Below, piece after piece: positions 5,630-6,273 of a stretch of DNA of 6,273 nt (the first letter of the stretch is position 1; each line of letters begins with the position of its first letter). The DNA is from Kiritimatiellia bacterium (GTDB lineage: Bacteria; Verrucomicrobiota; Kiritimatiellia; RFP12; UBA1067): assembly GCA_017459225.1 (NCBI GenBank), contig JAFUDL010000335.1, forward strand, positions 1 to 6,273, given 5' to 3'. The position numbers and the translations under genes are program-made. The notes under the pieces are model-generated. The model ran no database searches. It had not been told where the DNA came from and saw only the letters and a list, made by a program, of their open reading frames with translations.

Positions 5630-5712
5630 ATGTATCTCGGCATGTGTTGAGAACATATGCTCTATATATATCATGGATATAAGTTTATATATACTATTTA
5701 GCTTGAGATATC
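5630..5712. other. AT-rich stretch with nested inverted repeats
   Basis: This segment is strikingly AT-rich compared with its surroundings. It holds CATGTGTT-gag-AACATATG (5641-5659, one wobble), ATATC-atg-GATAT, and several TATATA runs with promoter-like boxes, for example TATACT. It could promote transcription of the small ORF at 5713 or be a bendable, easily melted DNA segment. No gene is visible in it. Confidence 0.5.
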
Positions 5713-5850
5713 ATGGCAGAACCAGTTGCAAAACGCAGTGGGCGGTATCGACGTTGGGGCCGTAATTCGCAGGAAAATGGCGGTTTCGCCAAGCCTGCCC
5801 TATCCGGATTCCATGTTCGCGCGAGATTGCAATTGGCTAGTTTTATGTAA
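5713..5850 (+). CDS. Doubtful 45-residue basic ORF
   Basis: ATG at 5713 opens a frame of 45 residues ending with TAA at 5848-5850. The product is basic (MAEPVAKRSGRYRRWGRNSQ and onward). It directly follows the AT-rich, promoter-like stretch, but there is no clear Shine-Dalgarno, only TTGAG 8 bases upstream. No domain is recognised. It could equally be part of a non-coding repeat; a perfect palindrome, ACTTGCAAGT (5861-5870), follows the stop. Confidence 0.25.
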   Translation: MAEPVAKRSGRYRRWGRNSQENGGFAKPALSGFHVRARLQLASFM

Positions 5851-5877
5851 TTGGCACGTAACTTGCAAGTAAGCCCC

Positions 5878-5952
5878 TTGGATGCACGGGGACAGTCCCC
5901 CCGAATCCAATGGTGACAGACCCCGTCCCGATGAAGAGTGGGGACAGTCCCC
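5878..5952. repeat. Cluster of REP-like palindromes (right edge of cargo)
   Basis: Three related elements are packed together. GGGGACAGTCCCC at 5888-5900 is embedded in a larger hairpin with outer arms TTGGAT (5878-5883) and ATCCAA (5905-5910). A variant GGTGACAGACCCC is at 5912-5924, and GGGGACAGTCCCC recurs at 5940-5952. The last ends 9 bases before the right copy of the long direct repeat. Confidence 0.8.
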
Positions 5953-5961
5953 ATGACAATC

Positions 5962-6273
5962 AGGTGTTCCTCATGGAGACCGTTGTGGCAGATTGATCGC
6001 AACGCCGCCTTTTCAGTGCCGCGTGATTCCGTTCTTGATGCGCCACTCGCGCATGGAGAGGCCGGTCTTCGCCTTGAAGGCGTAGCGCAGGGTGGAGTCC
6101 GAGTCGTATCCGCATAGATGGGCGATGCCCTCGATCGTCTGGCGCGGGTTTCTGAGCAGCGCAATCGCCTTGGCCATGCGGACGTTGCGTATCTCGGTCT
6201 GTATCGTGTGGCCGACAAGCCGCAGGAAGCGAGTCTCGGCTGTCCGGCGCGAACAGCTCATGTGCGCGGCCAC
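5962..6273. repeat. Long direct repeat, right copy (runs off the window)
   Basis: This matches 370-681 with 7 substitutions. Its first 35 bases are the U32 gene's last codons and stop, here with no U32 gene attached: the preceding sequence is palindrome array. That marks this end as a recombination or insertion junction. Confidence 0.97.
6013..6273 (-). CDS. AraC/XylR-type regulator, C-terminal part (5' cut by window)
   Basis: The minus-strand frame enters from the right edge and ends with TGA at 6013-6015, giving 86 visible residues. They are the AraC-type helix-turn-helix pair (SCSRRTAETRFLRLVG, then IEGIAHLCGYDSDSTLRYAF and GLSMREWRIKN). Compared with the left copy there are two changes, Cys to Ser in the first HTH and Glu to Gly near the C-terminus; the other five base differences are silent. 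The N-terminal half lies outside the window, so whether this is the intact regulator, perhaps with a LacI-like sugar-sensing domain, cannot be seen. Confidence 0.8.
   Translation of the reverse strand: MAAHMSCSRRTAETRFLRLVGHTIQTEIRNVRMAKAIALLRNPRQTIEGIAHLCGYDSDSTLRYAFKAKTGLSMREWRIKNGITRH

Noticed and set aside
5694..6218. A 174-codon minus-strand frame near the right end
   Set aside because: Most of it overlaps the recognised AraC domain in another frame, and the rest crosses the palindrome array.
370..6273. A classical insertion sequence or transposon with short terminal inverted repeats
   Set aside because: No transposase or integrase frame was found. The bracketing repeats are long, direct and derived from host genes, unlike short target-site duplications.

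Overview
The window looks like an accessory region of a GC-rich Gram-negative bacterial chromosome. The best guess is the PVC group (Kiritimatiellota, Verrucomicrobiota or Lentisphaerota), probably from a metagenome. This is inferred from a U32-peptidase tail next to an AraC/XylR-like regulator, a large exported toroid-type protein and many REP-like palindromes. No rRNA, tRNA, CRISPR array or recognisable transposase was seen.

Layout, left to right. The 3' end of a U32-family gene (+, to 404) converges on a truncated AraC-type DNA-binding domain (-, 421-813). This is followed by a palindrome (796-808) and a double-hairpin REP pair (846-930). Next comes a small six-cysteine protein (+, 962-1159), then an AT-richer AAA+ ATPase of the AAA_14/DUF4143 type (+, 1321-2757). 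Near-identical ~70-bp repeats flank the ATPase. A frameshifted second copy of the cysteine gene follows (+, 3040-3191). A 699-residue exported protein with a probable alpha/alpha-toroid C-terminal half lies on the minus strand (3199-5298). Its upstream region holds a 16-bp palindrome, a promoter-like pair, a LacI-type operator-like site and a run of 11 G. The right part (5491-5961) is mostly non-coding: an AT-rich stretch, one doubtful small ORF and a cluster of palindromes.

The main architectural point is that bases 370-681 recur in the same orientation at 5962-6273 with 7 mismatches and no indels. The repeat carries the last 11 codons of the U32 gene plus the DNA-binding end of the AraC gene. 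The roughly 5.2 kb between the copies is bounded on both sides by the same GGGGACnGTCCCC palindrome, in opposite orientations. The simplest reading is a cargo block inserted at, or recombined into, the U32/AraC junction, with duplication of the junction.

The genes do not form an obvious pathway. The ATPase with its paired repeats is a self-contained module. The cysteine gene is present once intact and once broken, on either side of that module. The exported protein has its own upstream control region. No defence or biosynthetic system can be asserted from the sequence alone; the least explained parts are the repeat-bracketed ATPase cassette and the palindrome-bounded duplication.
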